Of a stretch of 64,000 nucleotides of DNA, positions 48,548-57,601 are shown in pieces. The notes beneath the pieces are model-generated. The model ran no database searches and was not told the origin of the DNA. It saw nothing but the letters and a program-made list of their open reading frames with translations. Each line of letters starts with the position of its first letter. Position 1 is the first letter of the stretch. The position numbers and the translations under genes are program-made. The DNA comes from a virus. Where the stretch lies: IMG/VR virus record IMGVR_UViG_3300029286_000020, positions 1-64,000 of that record; one strand, given 5' to 3'.

Positions 48548-50386
48548 TCATTTGCTTCCCCAACTTTGGCCCCCGCCGACTTCCGCGCGCGTCGGGACGG
48601 ACGGAAGCATTGGAGCGATGCCTTCGATCATGCCGTCGTGCAGCTCCTGCCGAACGTGAATTTCCAGTTCAGGATCCTCGTCGTGTTCGCAGACGATCTC
48701 GTCGTGGACCATATGGACCGGCGCGCACTTCGCCCCCTTACCGAGAAGGGGCGTTCGCCCTGCAAGCTTCTTCATACGGTCGTAGACGTTGCGGATGGCA
48801 ACCTTGAGGCCGTCGGCCCCAGTGCCTTGGATGGGGCTGTTGTAGAACTCGTTGTGTGCCTTCTCATCCTTGATGATGCGTCGACGACCCCAAGCCGTCC
48901 GGGTCTCGCGCTGACGCTTGCCTGAGTCCATCGCCAACCGATGCCACGAGTCGATCCCCGCGTATGCCTCGAAGAAGCGTCGGCGGAACGTGCGGGCTTG
49001 GTTCTCCGTGAACGACACCCCGTAGCCCTGCTTCGCGTACATCACAAGGCGAGCGGCCTGCATCCCGTAGATGAAGCCGAAGTTGACCGGCTTGGCTTGC
49101 TGGCGTTCGGCCTTCACGATCTCCGACTCAGGCTTGCCGGTCACGAGGGACGCCGTCGCGTAGTGAGCATCGCGGTCGTCTCGGAACACCTTGATGAGCA
49201 CCGGATCCTTGGAGATCTCGGCAACAATCCGCATCTCGATGTTGCTCCAATCGCAGATGGCCAAGGTTCTACCGGGCTCGGCCCTGAAGCAGTCTCGAAA
49301 GGCACCCCCACGAGGTACTTGCTGGAGGTTCGGTCCTCGATTCGCGTAGCGCCCCGTGTCTGTGAAAGGGAAGTACGACGAGTGGATGCGACCCGACGTC
49401 GGGTGGATATTCTTCAGGTACTCCTCGCCGAACGCCTTCACCGACTGCGCATAACCTCGGTACTCGATGAACTCTTTGAGGATTGGCCAGCGGTCAGCCT
49501 CCATAGCCAGCGTCATCTCCTTCGTGTCCATCAAAGGGACTGTCTTCGTCAGCCCGGTCTCCGGGTCTTTCCACTTCTGCTTCACTCCCAGCATGTGGAA
49601 GGACCGAAGGATCTGGTCGGTAGAGTCGAGGTTGAAGCTGGCAGGACCGAAGAGGCCCAACTGGTTCGATGGGTTCGGGAGCTTGGAAAGCAAGCTTGCC
49701 CGCAGCCGCTCCAGCTGAACCCGGTCCGATGCTGTCCGCGTGAGCCACATATCTTTGTTGAGGAAGAACCCGTTCAGCTCCATGCACGCTTCGGGGAGAA
49801 CCGCATTGAACTCCAGCTGTGCAATCTTCACCAGCCGCGCATCGACGATCTTTTTCTTGAGGACGTCGCGGAGCCGGGGAAGCTTGTCGATGTCGTCTGC
49901 GGCGTAGTCAAGCTGTCGCTGTGTCAGCGTCCCGTCCCAATCGGAACCGCCGAGGTCTTCGACGGTCGCGGCTTCGCCCAGCTCGCGCTTGTAGAGGCTC
50001 CACAGGTCGTGCTTCAGCCCGGGGAGGCCCGCGTAGATGATGCTCGACGCGCGCAGGGTGTCGAACAGCTTCCCGATCTCCAGATCGAAGTGCCAGAGCA
50101 GCCACTTCTGGTCGAACTTCATGTTCTGACCGACCGTGACGCCCTTGGTCCGCCTGAAGGCATCCAAAACGGGGCCGAGCGTCTTCGTCTTGTAGAGGTC
50201 AATAAGGTAGAGACCCTGTCCGGTGTTGACCGAGAACAGGCGTGGACGCCCTGTCAGGGGGTCGAAGCTACCCCCACCGCCGATCTTTGCGGTTTCCAGA
50301 TCGAGCCCGATGACATCGGCACTCTCAATTTCACGAGCAATAGCGGCGAGCAAATGCTCATCAGTGACGACGGTGTACGGGCGCAA
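48548..50386 (-). CDS. DNA polymerase, family A with 3'-5' exonuclease
   Basis: 612 residues; TTG start with GGGAG eight bases upstream. Exonuclease motifs: GLDLETAK (D29, E31), GQNMKFD (N87, D92) and YAADD (Y161, D165). Polymerase motifs: A ICDWSNIEMR (D379), B RQQAKPVNFGFIYG (R428, K432, F436, Y440) and C VHDE (H561-D562-E563). The 5'-3' nuclease domain of bacterial Pol I is absent, as usual in phage enzymes. F436 at the Klenow F762 position suggests typical discrimination against dideoxynucleotides. It replicates the phage DNA and is the last gene of the replication side. Confidence 0.96.
   Translation of the reverse strand: MRPYTVVTDEHLLAAIAREIESADVIGLDLETAKIGGGGSFDPLTGRPRLFSVNTGQGLYLIDLYKTKTLGPVLDAFRRTKGVTVGQNMKFDQKWLLWHFDLEIGKLFDTLRASSIIYAGLPGLKHDLWSLYKRELGEAATVEDLGGSDWDGTLTQRQLDYAADDIDKLPRLRDVLKKKIVDARLVKIAQLEFNAVLPEACMELNGFFLNKDMWLTRTASDRVQLERLRASLLSKLPNPSNQLGLFGPASFNLDSTDQILRSFHMLGVKQKWKDPETGLTKTVPLMDTKEMTLAMEADRWPILKEFIEYRGYAQSVKAFGEEYLKNIHPTSGRIHSSYFPFTDTGRYANRGPNLQQVPRGGAFRDCFRAEPGRTLAICDWSNIEMRIVAEISKDPVLIKVFRDDRDAHYATASLVTGKPESEIVKAERQQAKPVNFGFIYGMQAARLVMYAKQGYGVSFTENQARTFRRRFFEAYAGIDSWHRLAMDSGKRQRETRTAWGRRRIIKDEKAHNEFYNSPIQGTGADGLKVAIRNVYDRMKKLAGRTPLLGKGAKCAPVHMVHDEIVCEHDEDPELEIHVRQELHDGMIEGIAPMLPSVPTRAEVGGGQSWGSK
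48706..48719. repeat. Dispersed palindrome GGACCATATGGACC inside DNA polymerase motif C
   Basis: Family member encoding the VHMVHD segment just before and in motif C of the polymerase. This copy is constrained by the protein, so it may be coincidental or doubly selected. Confidence 0.65.
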
Positions 50387-50443
50387 GTTGTTCTCCCATG
50401 AAAGGGCACTGCGCGCTTCGTAACACAGATCTTCGACGGACCG

Positions 50444-51898
50444 TTAGCCCTGCTTTGACTCAGGGACAGCATCGATGCCCGGGTCTTCAGTTCCTTCACC
50501 CGGCTTGAACGTCGGAGCCGTCTTTGCCAGCTGTTCAGCCTCCCACTTGGTCGCTGCAGCGTAGAGTGCGAGCAGAGCCTCGGCGGTCATCGGCTTCTTC
50601 ATCGACTCCTCCATCCAGTTCGGGTTGCCGACCGTGTCGTTCCCCGCCTGAGCAAACATCTGCTTCGGAGCAGTCGGATCCGTCACGTTAACAACAATCG
50701 CCGATGAGGCTTCAGGGGCCAGTTCAGCGAACGACGCAGGCAGCTTGATGCGGGCGGCTGGGAAGATTTCCGGTTTCACGAAGCGTCCGAAGCGCACCCC
50801 TCGGTCTTCGGCCCTGATCCGGACCGCATCCAAGCCTGTCATATCGTCGGTGTCGCGAACATGGGCGAGGACGAGTTTGACGTCGTAGCCCTTCGATCGA
50901 GCCTCCTTGATGACACCCTTGTAGTAGGCCGTCGATGTGCCCACCCCGTCGAGCAGGAAGGGGTAGTACTCCCCGGGGCTATCAGGGTCTTCCGACATCG
51001 CGAGGTCAATGGCAGTGTCGTTGAGGTTCGATACCTCGCTGTGCGTGATGATGGCACCGTTGCGGGCCTTCGTCGCCACCGCCGCTTGGTATTCCGGCAG
51101 CTTGGTGCGGTGCGCGTCCGCGTCGAGCACAGCCAGTTCGTCGGGGTTCTCCGCGAGGTAGCGCGCCAGCGTGCTCTTCCCGCTGGCTGGCATGCCCATC
51201 GTGATGACCGCTACAGGATTCCGCACGCGCTTCTTCCCTCGGAAGACGTCGTCCAGAATCGTTTTGTGCAGACGTTGGCGCTCTGAGGTCAGGACTCCGT
51301 CAGGCGTAGTGTGCGCCTTGAGCGTGTCCGTTGGCAGGTCTGGGTTGGCGTCGGTCCACTCCATCCCCGCACCGAGATGTAGCCACGATCCGTTCGGCTG
51401 TTTCTTGAACCAAGAGTCGCGCGACGCCCAGAAGTGAACCGTACCGACCGGAGCTTCCTCCCCTCGGGCCTCGTCGAAGTCGAACACGACGGGGGTGACA
51501 CTCTCGTTCTGGGCGCTTGGAGGCCCGTACTCCTGCGCGTAGGTCTCTGGCACCTCTGCGGCGTGCAACACAAGGTAGACGTCGCCCTGAGTTTTCAAAG
51601 AGGCCAGAGTCGCGTCGGAGAGACCGAACCGATCAGGGTGCTGTCGAACCATGTCCACGGTGACTGGGGTGAATGTGAGCTGGTTTCCGTCGGCACTGAT
51701 CGCCGTAACCACGCCGTCAGGATGCTTCTTCAGGTCCCGCATTGGGATGTCGAAGTCAGTCTTCGGTGCTTCGTCAGATTGCCAGAAGTGCCAGACACTG
51801 AGCCCAGCCTCGGTTCCCCGGTCGGAGGCCCCGCTCAAAACAAGCCGATCCAACCAGTCGCCAGACGTCAGCCAATAGGACGTGAAGTAGTCGAACAT
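50444..51898 (-). CDS. Zeta-toxin-like P-loop kinase with N-terminal extensions
   Basis: 484 residues, TGATG overlap with the 1612-residue gene. Residues ~225-380 form a zeta-toxin-like P-loop domain: Walker A GMPASGKST (235-243), LDADAHRTKLPEY (D259, D261), an ITHSEVSNLND segment and FLLDGVGTS (315-322). Zeta enzymes phosphorylate UDP-N-acetylglucosamine or other small substrates; which applies here is unknown. The first ~220 residues hold at least two small beta domains (LTFTPVTVDMVRQHPDRFGL; VHFWASRDSWFKKQPNGSWL) and the last 50 are Pro/Glu/Ala-rich. No antitoxin-like gene is adjacent. Coupling suggests work with the megaprotein upstream. Confidence 0.8.
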   Translation of the reverse strand: MFDYFTSYWLTSGDWLDRLVLSGASDRGTEAGLSVWHFWQSDEAPKTDFDIPMRDLKKHPDGVVTAISADGNQLTFTPVTVDMVRQHPDRFGLSDATLASLKTQGDVYLVLHAAEVPETYAQEYGPPSAQNESVTPVVFDFDEARGEEAPVGTVHFWASRDSWFKKQPNGSWLHLGAGMEWTDANPDLPTDTLKAHTTPDGVLTSERQRLHKTILDDVFRGKKRVRNPVAVITMGMPASGKSTLARYLAENPDELAVLDADAHRTKLPEYQAAVATKARNGAIITHSEVSNLNDTAIDLAMSEDPDSPGEYYPFLLDGVGTSTAYYKGVIKEARSKGYDVKLVLAHVRDTDDMTGLDAVRIRAEDRGVRFGRFVKPEIFPAARIKLPASFAELAPEASSAIVVNVTDPTAPKQMFAQAGNDTVGNPNWMEESMKKPMTAEALLALYAAATKWEAEQLAKTAPTFKPGEGTEDPGIDAVPESKQG

Positions 51899-54800
51899 CA
51901 GTAGCCCGCCGGTTTCAAGTGGTCCGTGTAGAAATCATCCGAGTGGACCACAAGGTCTTCGACCGGCATGCCATTGAAGTCCGTCACACCGGCTGCCTTC
52001 AACCCAGCGATGACTTGATTCCGGGCGGTCGCCGACTGCGTTCGGATCTTGATGACCTTGTTCGGGCTGAAGCCGTGGCGAAACATCATCTCTGTCTTGC
52101 CCTGCGTACTGGAACTTTCGAGAGGTTGGCGATTGTCGAAGGGTGTCCCAGACGTCTTTCCGTAGTTGTCGCCGCTATGCGTAAACACGTCCAAGCGGTC
52201 CAGTTCACTCGGGTCAACAACCATCTGAATTTCACCCCACGCGAAGTCTTTGTTGTCCTCCAATCCGGGCTTGGTGAACAGGTAGTCCGCGCCGCCAGTA
52301 TTGATGTCGGCGGACCCACTGGTCGTCCCTGACGTTGGGATGCCGAGCTGCAAGCGGTCACCGACTGCAATGGACCCGCTGAGAAGGTGTTTCACCACCT
52401 TGTCGACGCTGCCAAAGCCGTGACGGACGTACTTCATCTTCGGATTGGCTGCCAAAATCTTCTTCGACCTCCCGGGAAGCACCGGCACCACGCGTCCATT
52501 GAAGCCGACCTTCTCCAAGCGGATCGAGTTCAACTCCGCGTCCGTGTAGCCATTCTTCTTCAAGATGGCGCGCAGGTTTTCCGATGTCCGCCCCTTCTCA
52601 GGGAGAGAGTTGGACAGTTGAGGAGCGACGGCCCACAGCATGGAGGAGAGTTTCATGACGTCCAGATCGTCCTTCGACGGTGGAGTCATCACAGCCTTGC
52701 CAACTGCAGGGTTGGCCGTAATCAACAGCCCTTCGAGGGCGTCCTCCACGGACTGCCCAGCTTTCGGATACACGTCCGCAACAACCATCCCAAGGAACGT
52801 GCGTTGTCCGTTTTCGCCTGTTCCCATAGACAGCTGACTGTCTCCGCTGGTCCACTTCCTCGTCTCAAACGTGCCGCCAGACAGTTTTCCACCGCTCTCG
52901 ACCCAAGTGTCGGTCGCAGGGTCGTAAGACATCTTCGGGTAATCGAACTCGCTCGCGGTCCCTCCGGTCATCTTATTCTGTGCCGCTTCACGCAGCTTGA
53001 AGGACACGCGGTAGAACGTCTTGCCCTTCGCGTCCTTGTGACGCTGCACCATCATTGAGTTGTGCTCGACCATGTTGCCGTCGGCGATCATGACCTTTCC
53101 GAGCGACAGCTTGGCTTTCTCGATGTTCTTGATGAGAGCGACTGTCTCCTTCTGCTCGTCAAGCACAACGTTCTTGAGGACACCGGGCTTGGGCACCACC
53201 GTGCCTTTGCCCGATGGCGGAGGCGCCGCCGGAGGGAGGTCGACCAGAACACTGATGTTCTTGCCAGACGCCTGCCCTTTGGCCAGTTCAGTCTTCGGCA
53301 TCATGGCAATGACGAATTCGCCCTTCACCTTCAGGCTCAGCGGCGTCAAGCCGAGTTGCTTCAGGGACTCCTCAGCTTCAGATAGCGTCAGGTTCTTCAG
53401 CTTGACGATGACGTTCTCAGAGGCGCCGTCAGGGGCGCCGTCGGGGCCCTTCGGTGGCTTGGTCTTGTAGAAGTTGCCGTCTGGCCCGGTCGAGAAGAAG
53501 GTACTTCCCGACTTGACACTCCACATCTTGCCCTTCGGCGGATCCGAGTATCCCCACGGATTCGGCGGAGCGACCGGAGCGACCGGAGCCTGTGCGTTTG
53601 CAGGGCTGTAGAGGTCTACGCCGGAAGCACCGAGTTTTCCTGTCTTGGTCACGTCAACTTCGAGTTGAGGCTGGACGCCTGAGACAGGCGCTGCCGGGGG
53701 AGCCGCAGGTGCCGTGACACCCGTCCCGTCGTCCCAACCACCTGCAAACGTGAAGGTGCCCTTCTTCTTCGTTCGCTTCGCGTAGAGCCCGCCGATGAAC
53801 GACTCGAAGTCCTTGCGGATGTTCTGCTTGCGCGCGAGCGCAAGGTCGAGGAACTCCGCGACCTTCTTCGGGTCGTCTTTGAACTTGGCCTCGCTGGCAA
53901 ACTTCGAGAGAAGTTGCGTGTAGTCACTGTCGCTGATGGCTTCGATGCGCTCGATCGCACCAGTCATCTCCTTCGGGTCGAAGGACATCGAGCCGTCAGC
54001 GAACGCCTTCCAGAACTTGTTGTAGTAGGGTTCGTTTTCGACTTTGTTCGGGTGGTAGTCGATTGCGAGCTTGTCACCGTCAGCCGATTCGGCGGTGCCG
54101 GGCAGCATGAACTTGAAGCCCTGCTCCTTGTCGACGGAAAGTAGTGCCCCGTCAGGACGACGAACAAAGTTTGCTGCGTGCGTATCGTGCTGCGACATCA
54201 ACCAGTCGAGGGCGTGCTCCTCAGCAACGTCCTTCCGCTCACTGTCCGTCAGAAGCGAAGGGTTCGTCCCTGCAGCGCCGAGAGGCGTGGCACCTGCCAT
54301 CCAAGGCTGGATCGAGGCGGGGATGCCTTTGTAGCCTTCGGGGACATTGCCCACAGGAATAGACTTCCCGGGCCGAACGACGCTGGAGACCTGAGAGAAC
54401 ATCTCCTGCGCTGCGATGCGGAAAGGCTCGATCTTCGCCTTGTTCTTCGACCGGGCCAACTTGACGAGGTACTTCCCGTCCGGACCTGCGAAGAAGAACT
54501 TCTCGCCCGCTCCTCCAATACCAGAGGCTGCACCCTCCGGTACGAGAGAGCTGATGGACGGTAGCTGGGGCGGTGACAGGATACTGCCCATCGGAGGAAC
54601 CGAGATCCCCCCGAGGTCTTTCTTCTTCTTCTTCCCCGCCTTTGTGGCGAGAGAGACCTTACCAGCCTCGAACTCGAACGTGTCGGTCATGCCGATGTCG
54701 CCGCGTTCCTGAAACACGCCGGTGAGGAAGGCTTCCAAGTCCTTCCTCACGTTCTTCTTGCGCTTGAGGATCTCGTCCTTGAGCACAGTCAGCTCTTTCG

Positions 54801-56736
54801 GAGAGCCACCCTTGGCACCGAGGTAGGGACCGAGGTTCGCGAGCCAAGCATCGTCAGAGATGTCCTCGATCTTCTCGATTGCAGGAAGCATGGCGCTGAC
54901 CGGCAGGTCAACTTTCTTCTTCTTGAAGAGGTCGAACAGCGCTCCGTAAATCAGAGGTGATGGGTTCGGCTTGTACGTCGTGTCGAGGCTGTCTTTGCCG
55001 ATGAACTTGAGAGCTTGATCCTTGTCAATCCCAACAACGTTGCCGTCATTGGTGAGCATGAAGTTCGCAGCCTTCGCGTCGTGACTGGCAAGGGCCCAGT
55101 CAAGGACGCGCTCCTTCATCAGCCGCGCGAGTTGGTCGGGAGTCAACGTCGTCAGGTCAACCTTGCTGAGGTCGGTCTTGATGTTCGGGATCATCGGCTG
55201 AACGGATCCTGATCCAACACCGCTCACAGTTCCAACAGCAACAGGGATGGCGCCTTCCGCGCCGAAAACCTTGGCAGCGATATTCGCGTAGGCAGCAGCG
55301 GCGAGCGCAGGAGCATTCGCGCCCGTTTTGAAGAGGAAGGTGTTTCCTGCTGCATCTTTGACGAACTGCTTTGGATGCGCTCCACCCAACGAAGCCTTTG
55401 CGTCACCGACGAGAGACAAGGTCGTCAGAGGCGGGATGGCAGGCAAGCCCAGACCTCCCGATGTGACGGGAGCGGTCTGGGTTGCGGTCGGTGTCGTTGT
55501 GGTGGGAGCAGGCGGGGCTGCCCGGGGAGTCTTAGGCCCCTTGAGGATGACAACCACCCTGAACGCTTGTCCGACAAGGGCGGATGTGTCGGCAGCGTGA
55601 ATGCCGTCGAGCCACCACTTCCCACCGATCTTCTCGAAGGTGAACCCTTTGGGGTTCTGAATCGTGACGCCTTCCTGCCCATTGTTCAGGTCCGCAAGGT
55701 TGAAGGTCACGAAACCGGGCGGGGCCGGAGAGGTGGCAGGAGGCGTCGGAAGAGAGATTGCGGCCACAGGGGCAGGGGTCGGAAGCGGGACCGGAGCTGC
55801 AGGAGCAGGAGCCGGTGTCAGCATTGGTGATGCAGCCATCGGCTTGAACTTCACAACGTCGATGTCGTCGTCGTCTTCGTCCGACGTGACATTGACGAGA
55901 CCAGCTTTCTTGGCTGAGGCAATCGCCTTGTTGACCGTCTTCGCGGCTTTCGCAAAGTCGTCTTCGGAGGCGTCGTCACCCCCGGCCAAGGCAACAGTCG
56001 CGTCAACGTCGTTGCCGTGCTTGTGCAGCGACTCCAGCGCCTTGAACTCCATTGATCCGGGCGCGAAGTTTAGGATCTTCGCCGCGTTTGCAACCTCAGG
56101 CGCAACCGGGTTCAACCCGGGAACAGCGAAGCCAAGCGCAGCGGCCTGCGCCTTCCAGTTTGCTCCGTAGACCTTCAGCAGCACCGAAGTGACCTGTGGG
56201 TTCTTCAGCAGCTTGAGGTCGGTCGTCGGGTCTTGACCGAATTGGACCGCGTGAAGGTAGGCGTCCAGCGGAACAGACGCTGTTCCGCCGAGCGCAGCCT
56301 GCACATCAGCCTTCGTGATCGCCTGTGGCGACACAGGGGCGGCAGGACCGGGGCTGGGCTGAGGTACCGGCGCCGATGCAGGCTGCAGGTCGTGGAGGGG
56401 CTCCGCCGCGCTCGACTGGCCTTCCTTCGTCAGCACGTCCTTCAGGGTCTTGTTCAGATCCTTCAGGATGAGGTCGGTCGCCGCCTTGTAATGCTTCGGG
56501 ATCTCCCCGATGACTGTGTTCGCCAGAGGCGTCCCCGGCTCCGGGTCTACAAGGTCGTCGATGTACTTGAAGACATTCGCGTGCTTGATGTGGACGGGAA
56601 CGAGGCCGAGGCTCTTGTTCCCGTCCTTGTGTTTGTACGCGTAGACGAACTTCGGAGTGATCCGAAACGCAGAGGCTTCCGCCAGAGCTACGGCTTCAAG
56701 CAGCGACATCGCCTGCTTCGGACTGGAGTCGGTCAT
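51898..56736 (-). CDS. Very large protein with two kinase-like domains, PASTA-like domain and C-terminal toxin-like domain
   Basis: 1612 residues, ATG with GAGG six bases upstream. Two similar domains resemble the HipA/PI3K-like kinase fold: one around 430-690 with K470, SHDAKAANF (D553, N558) and D571 in GIDKDQALKF; another around 735-990 with K759, QHDTHAANF (D851, N856) and D869 in SVDKEQGFKF. Residues ~1109-1170 match a PASTA-like repeat (NLTLSEAEESLKQLGLTPLS). The last ~180 residues (KMKYVRHGFGSVDKVVKHLL; YLFTKPGLEDNKDFAWGEIQ; TEMMFRHGFSP) look like a separate enzymatic domain, perhaps ADP-ribosyltransferase-like, low certainty. Pro/Ala linkers separate the parts. Substrates unknown. Confidence 0.75.
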   Translation of the reverse strand: MTDSSPKQAMSLLEAVALAEASAFRITPKFVYAYKHKDGNKSLGLVPVHIKHANVFKYIDDLVDPEPGTPLANTVIGEIPKHYKAATDLILKDLNKTLKDVLTKEGQSSAAEPLHDLQPASAPVPQPSPGPAAPVSPQAITKADVQAALGGTASVPLDAYLHAVQFGQDPTTDLKLLKNPQVTSVLLKVYGANWKAQAAALGFAVPGLNPVAPEVANAAKILNFAPGSMEFKALESLHKHGNDVDATVALAGGDDASEDDFAKAAKTVNKAIASAKKAGLVNVTSDEDDDDIDVVKFKPMAASPMLTPAPAPAAPVPLPTPAPVAAISLPTPPATSPAPPGFVTFNLADLNNGQEGVTIQNPKGFTFEKIGGKWWLDGIHAADTSALVGQAFRVVVILKGPKTPRAAPPAPTTTTPTATQTAPVTSGGLGLPAIPPLTTLSLVGDAKASLGGAHPKQFVKDAAGNTFLFKTGANAPALAAAAYANIAAKVFGAEGAIPVAVGTVSGVGSGSVQPMIPNIKTDLSKVDLTTLTPDQLARLMKERVLDWALASHDAKAANFMLTNDGNVVGIDKDQALKFIGKDSLDTTYKPNPSPLIYGALFDLFKKKKVDLPVSAMLPAIEKIEDISDDAWLANLGPYLGAKGGSPKELTVLKDEILKRKKNVRKDLEAFLTGVFQERGDIGMTDTFEFEAGKVSLATKAGKKKKKDLGGISVPPMGSILSPPQLPSISSLVPEGAASGIGGAGEKFFFAGPDGKYLVKLARSKNKAKIEPFRIAAQEMFSQVSSVVRPGKSIPVGNVPEGYKGIPASIQPWMAGATPLGAAGTNPSLLTDSERKDVAEEHALDWLMSQHDTHAANFVRRPDGALLSVDKEQGFKFMLPGTAESADGDKLAIDYHPNKVENEPYYNKFWKAFADGSMSFDPKEMTGAIERIEAISDSDYTQLLSKFASEAKFKDDPKKVAEFLDLALARKQNIRKDFESFIGGLYAKRTKKKGTFTFAGGWDDGTGVTAPAAPPAAPVSGVQPQLEVDVTKTGKLGASGVDLYSPANAQAPVAPVAPPNPWGYSDPPKGKMWSVKSGSTFFSTGPDGNFYKTKPPKGPDGAPDGASENVIVKLKNLTLSEAEESLKQLGLTPLSLKVKGEFVIAMMPKTELAKGQASGKNISVLVDLPPAAPPPSGKGTVVPKPGVLKNVVLDEQKETVALIKNIEKAKLSLGKVMIADGNMVEHNSMMVQRHKDAKGKTFYRVSFKLREAAQNKMTGGTASEFDYPKMSYDPATDTWVESGGKLSGGTFETRKWTSGDSQLSMGTGENGQRTFLGMVVADVYPKAGQSVEDALEGLLITANPAVGKAVMTPPSKDDLDVMKLSSMLWAVAPQLSNSLPEKGRTSENLRAILKKNGYTDAELNSIRLEKVGFNGRVVPVLPGRSKKILAANPKMKYVRHGFGSVDKVVKHLLSGSIAVGDRLQLGIPTSGTTSGSADINTGGADYLFTKPGLEDNKDFAWGEIQMVVDPSELDRLDVFTHSGDNYGKTSGTPFDNRQPLESSSTQGKTEMMFRHGFSPNKVIKIRTQSATARNQVIAGLKAAGVTDFNGMPVEDLVVHSDDFYTDHLKPAGY

Positions 56737-56763
56737 GCGAGCCTCAGGCGAACGTGGTGAACG

Positions 56764-56777
56764 GAACCGTATGGTCC
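56764..56777. repeat. Dispersed palindrome GAACCGTATGGTCC
   Basis: Family member directly abutting the stop of the 255-residue gene (TGA at 56778-56780), in the 41-base spacer upstream of the 1612-residue gene start. Confidence 0.75.
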
Positions 56778-57545
56778 TCAGGCCAGCTCAAAGCCACCAA
56801 TCTCAGGGTCCTCTTCAACCGCAAGCGCGATCTCGATGCCCTTCGACTTGGCCTCGTACTTCTCCTTCGCACGGGCGCGGGCGATCAGCTCGACGGCGCG
56901 ACGGTTGATGCCTTGCGTCCTGCCGAACAGTGGGTTGGCCGAGTCGCGAGCGTCGAAGCAGGCGTCGATGAGCGCCTTCTTCTCGGAGTCGGTCAGCTCA
57001 CCATTCTCCAACCCAATCTTCTTCGCCGCATCGCGAAGGAGCTTCTGAGCGCGAGCCGACTTGTTCAGGAAGTCCTTCACCGATGGCCCAAGGCCCTTGG
57101 CCGTGAAGGCGATGCCATCAGCGATGTCCTTGTCGGTCATCGTCTTGATGTCGACGCTGCTCGACTTCTTCCCGACGGAGGGCGTCACCTTGTAGAGATC
57201 CCACGCCAGCGCGAGGCTGTAGAACGCTTGACGGGCCTCGGCGAAGGGCCCGTAGATGCCGTCGACAGCGTGCTTCATCTTCAGGCAGGCGGATTCGGTG
57301 TCCATCGCGGCCCGCTTCGCGGCAATGCCGCCGTCCGCGATGGCTGCCTCTTCGGCAAACTTGGCCACCTTCGCCGCAGCCTCCTCCAAGTCGTCCCCGG
57401 ACTTCACAGCTTCGCGGAAGCCATTCGCCGCCTTGAGAGCGTCCCCCGGGATGTCCGTGCTGGCTCCAGCGTCCTTGACTCCCTTGGACTTCGCAGCCTC
57501 AAGGATGGAGCGGGTCTGATCGGCGAGGCGCTTGAGGTCGGACAT
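56778..57545 (-). CDS. Helical hypothetical protein (255 aa)
   Basis: ATG at 57545 with AGGAG five bases upstream; an upstream frame extension has no ribosome site. The protein is nearly all helix, rich in Ala/Lys/Asp (LKRLADQTRSILEAAKSKGV, LEEAAAKVAKFAEEAAIADG), with a C-terminal domain (NKSARAQKLLRDAAKKIGLE; GELTDSEKKALIDACFDARD). No family recognised. It lies between the ParB-like and kinase-like genes. Upstream is a 56-base spacer without clear elements. Confidence 0.68.
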   Translation of the reverse strand: MSDLKRLADQTRSILEAAKSKGVKDAGASTDIPGDALKAANGFREAVKSGDDLEEAAAKVAKFAEEAAIADGGIAAKRAAMDTESACLKMKHAVDGIYGPFAEARQAFYSLALAWDLYKVTPSVGKKSSSVDIKTMTDKDIADGIAFTAKGLGPSVKDFLNKSARAQKLLRDAAKKIGLENGELTDSEKKALIDACFDARDSANPLFGRTQGINRRAVELIARARAKEKYEAKSKGIEIALAVEEDPEIGGFELA

Positions 57546-57601
57546 CGAAACTCCTGATGAGAGGTCGGGACGGGAGACCGTACCCCAACGCAGAAGTCCT
57601 C

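Noticed and set aside
48941-50401. Plus-strand open frame of 486 codons
   Set aside because: Antisense to the DNA polymerase, whose motifs A, B and C are intact on the minus strand.
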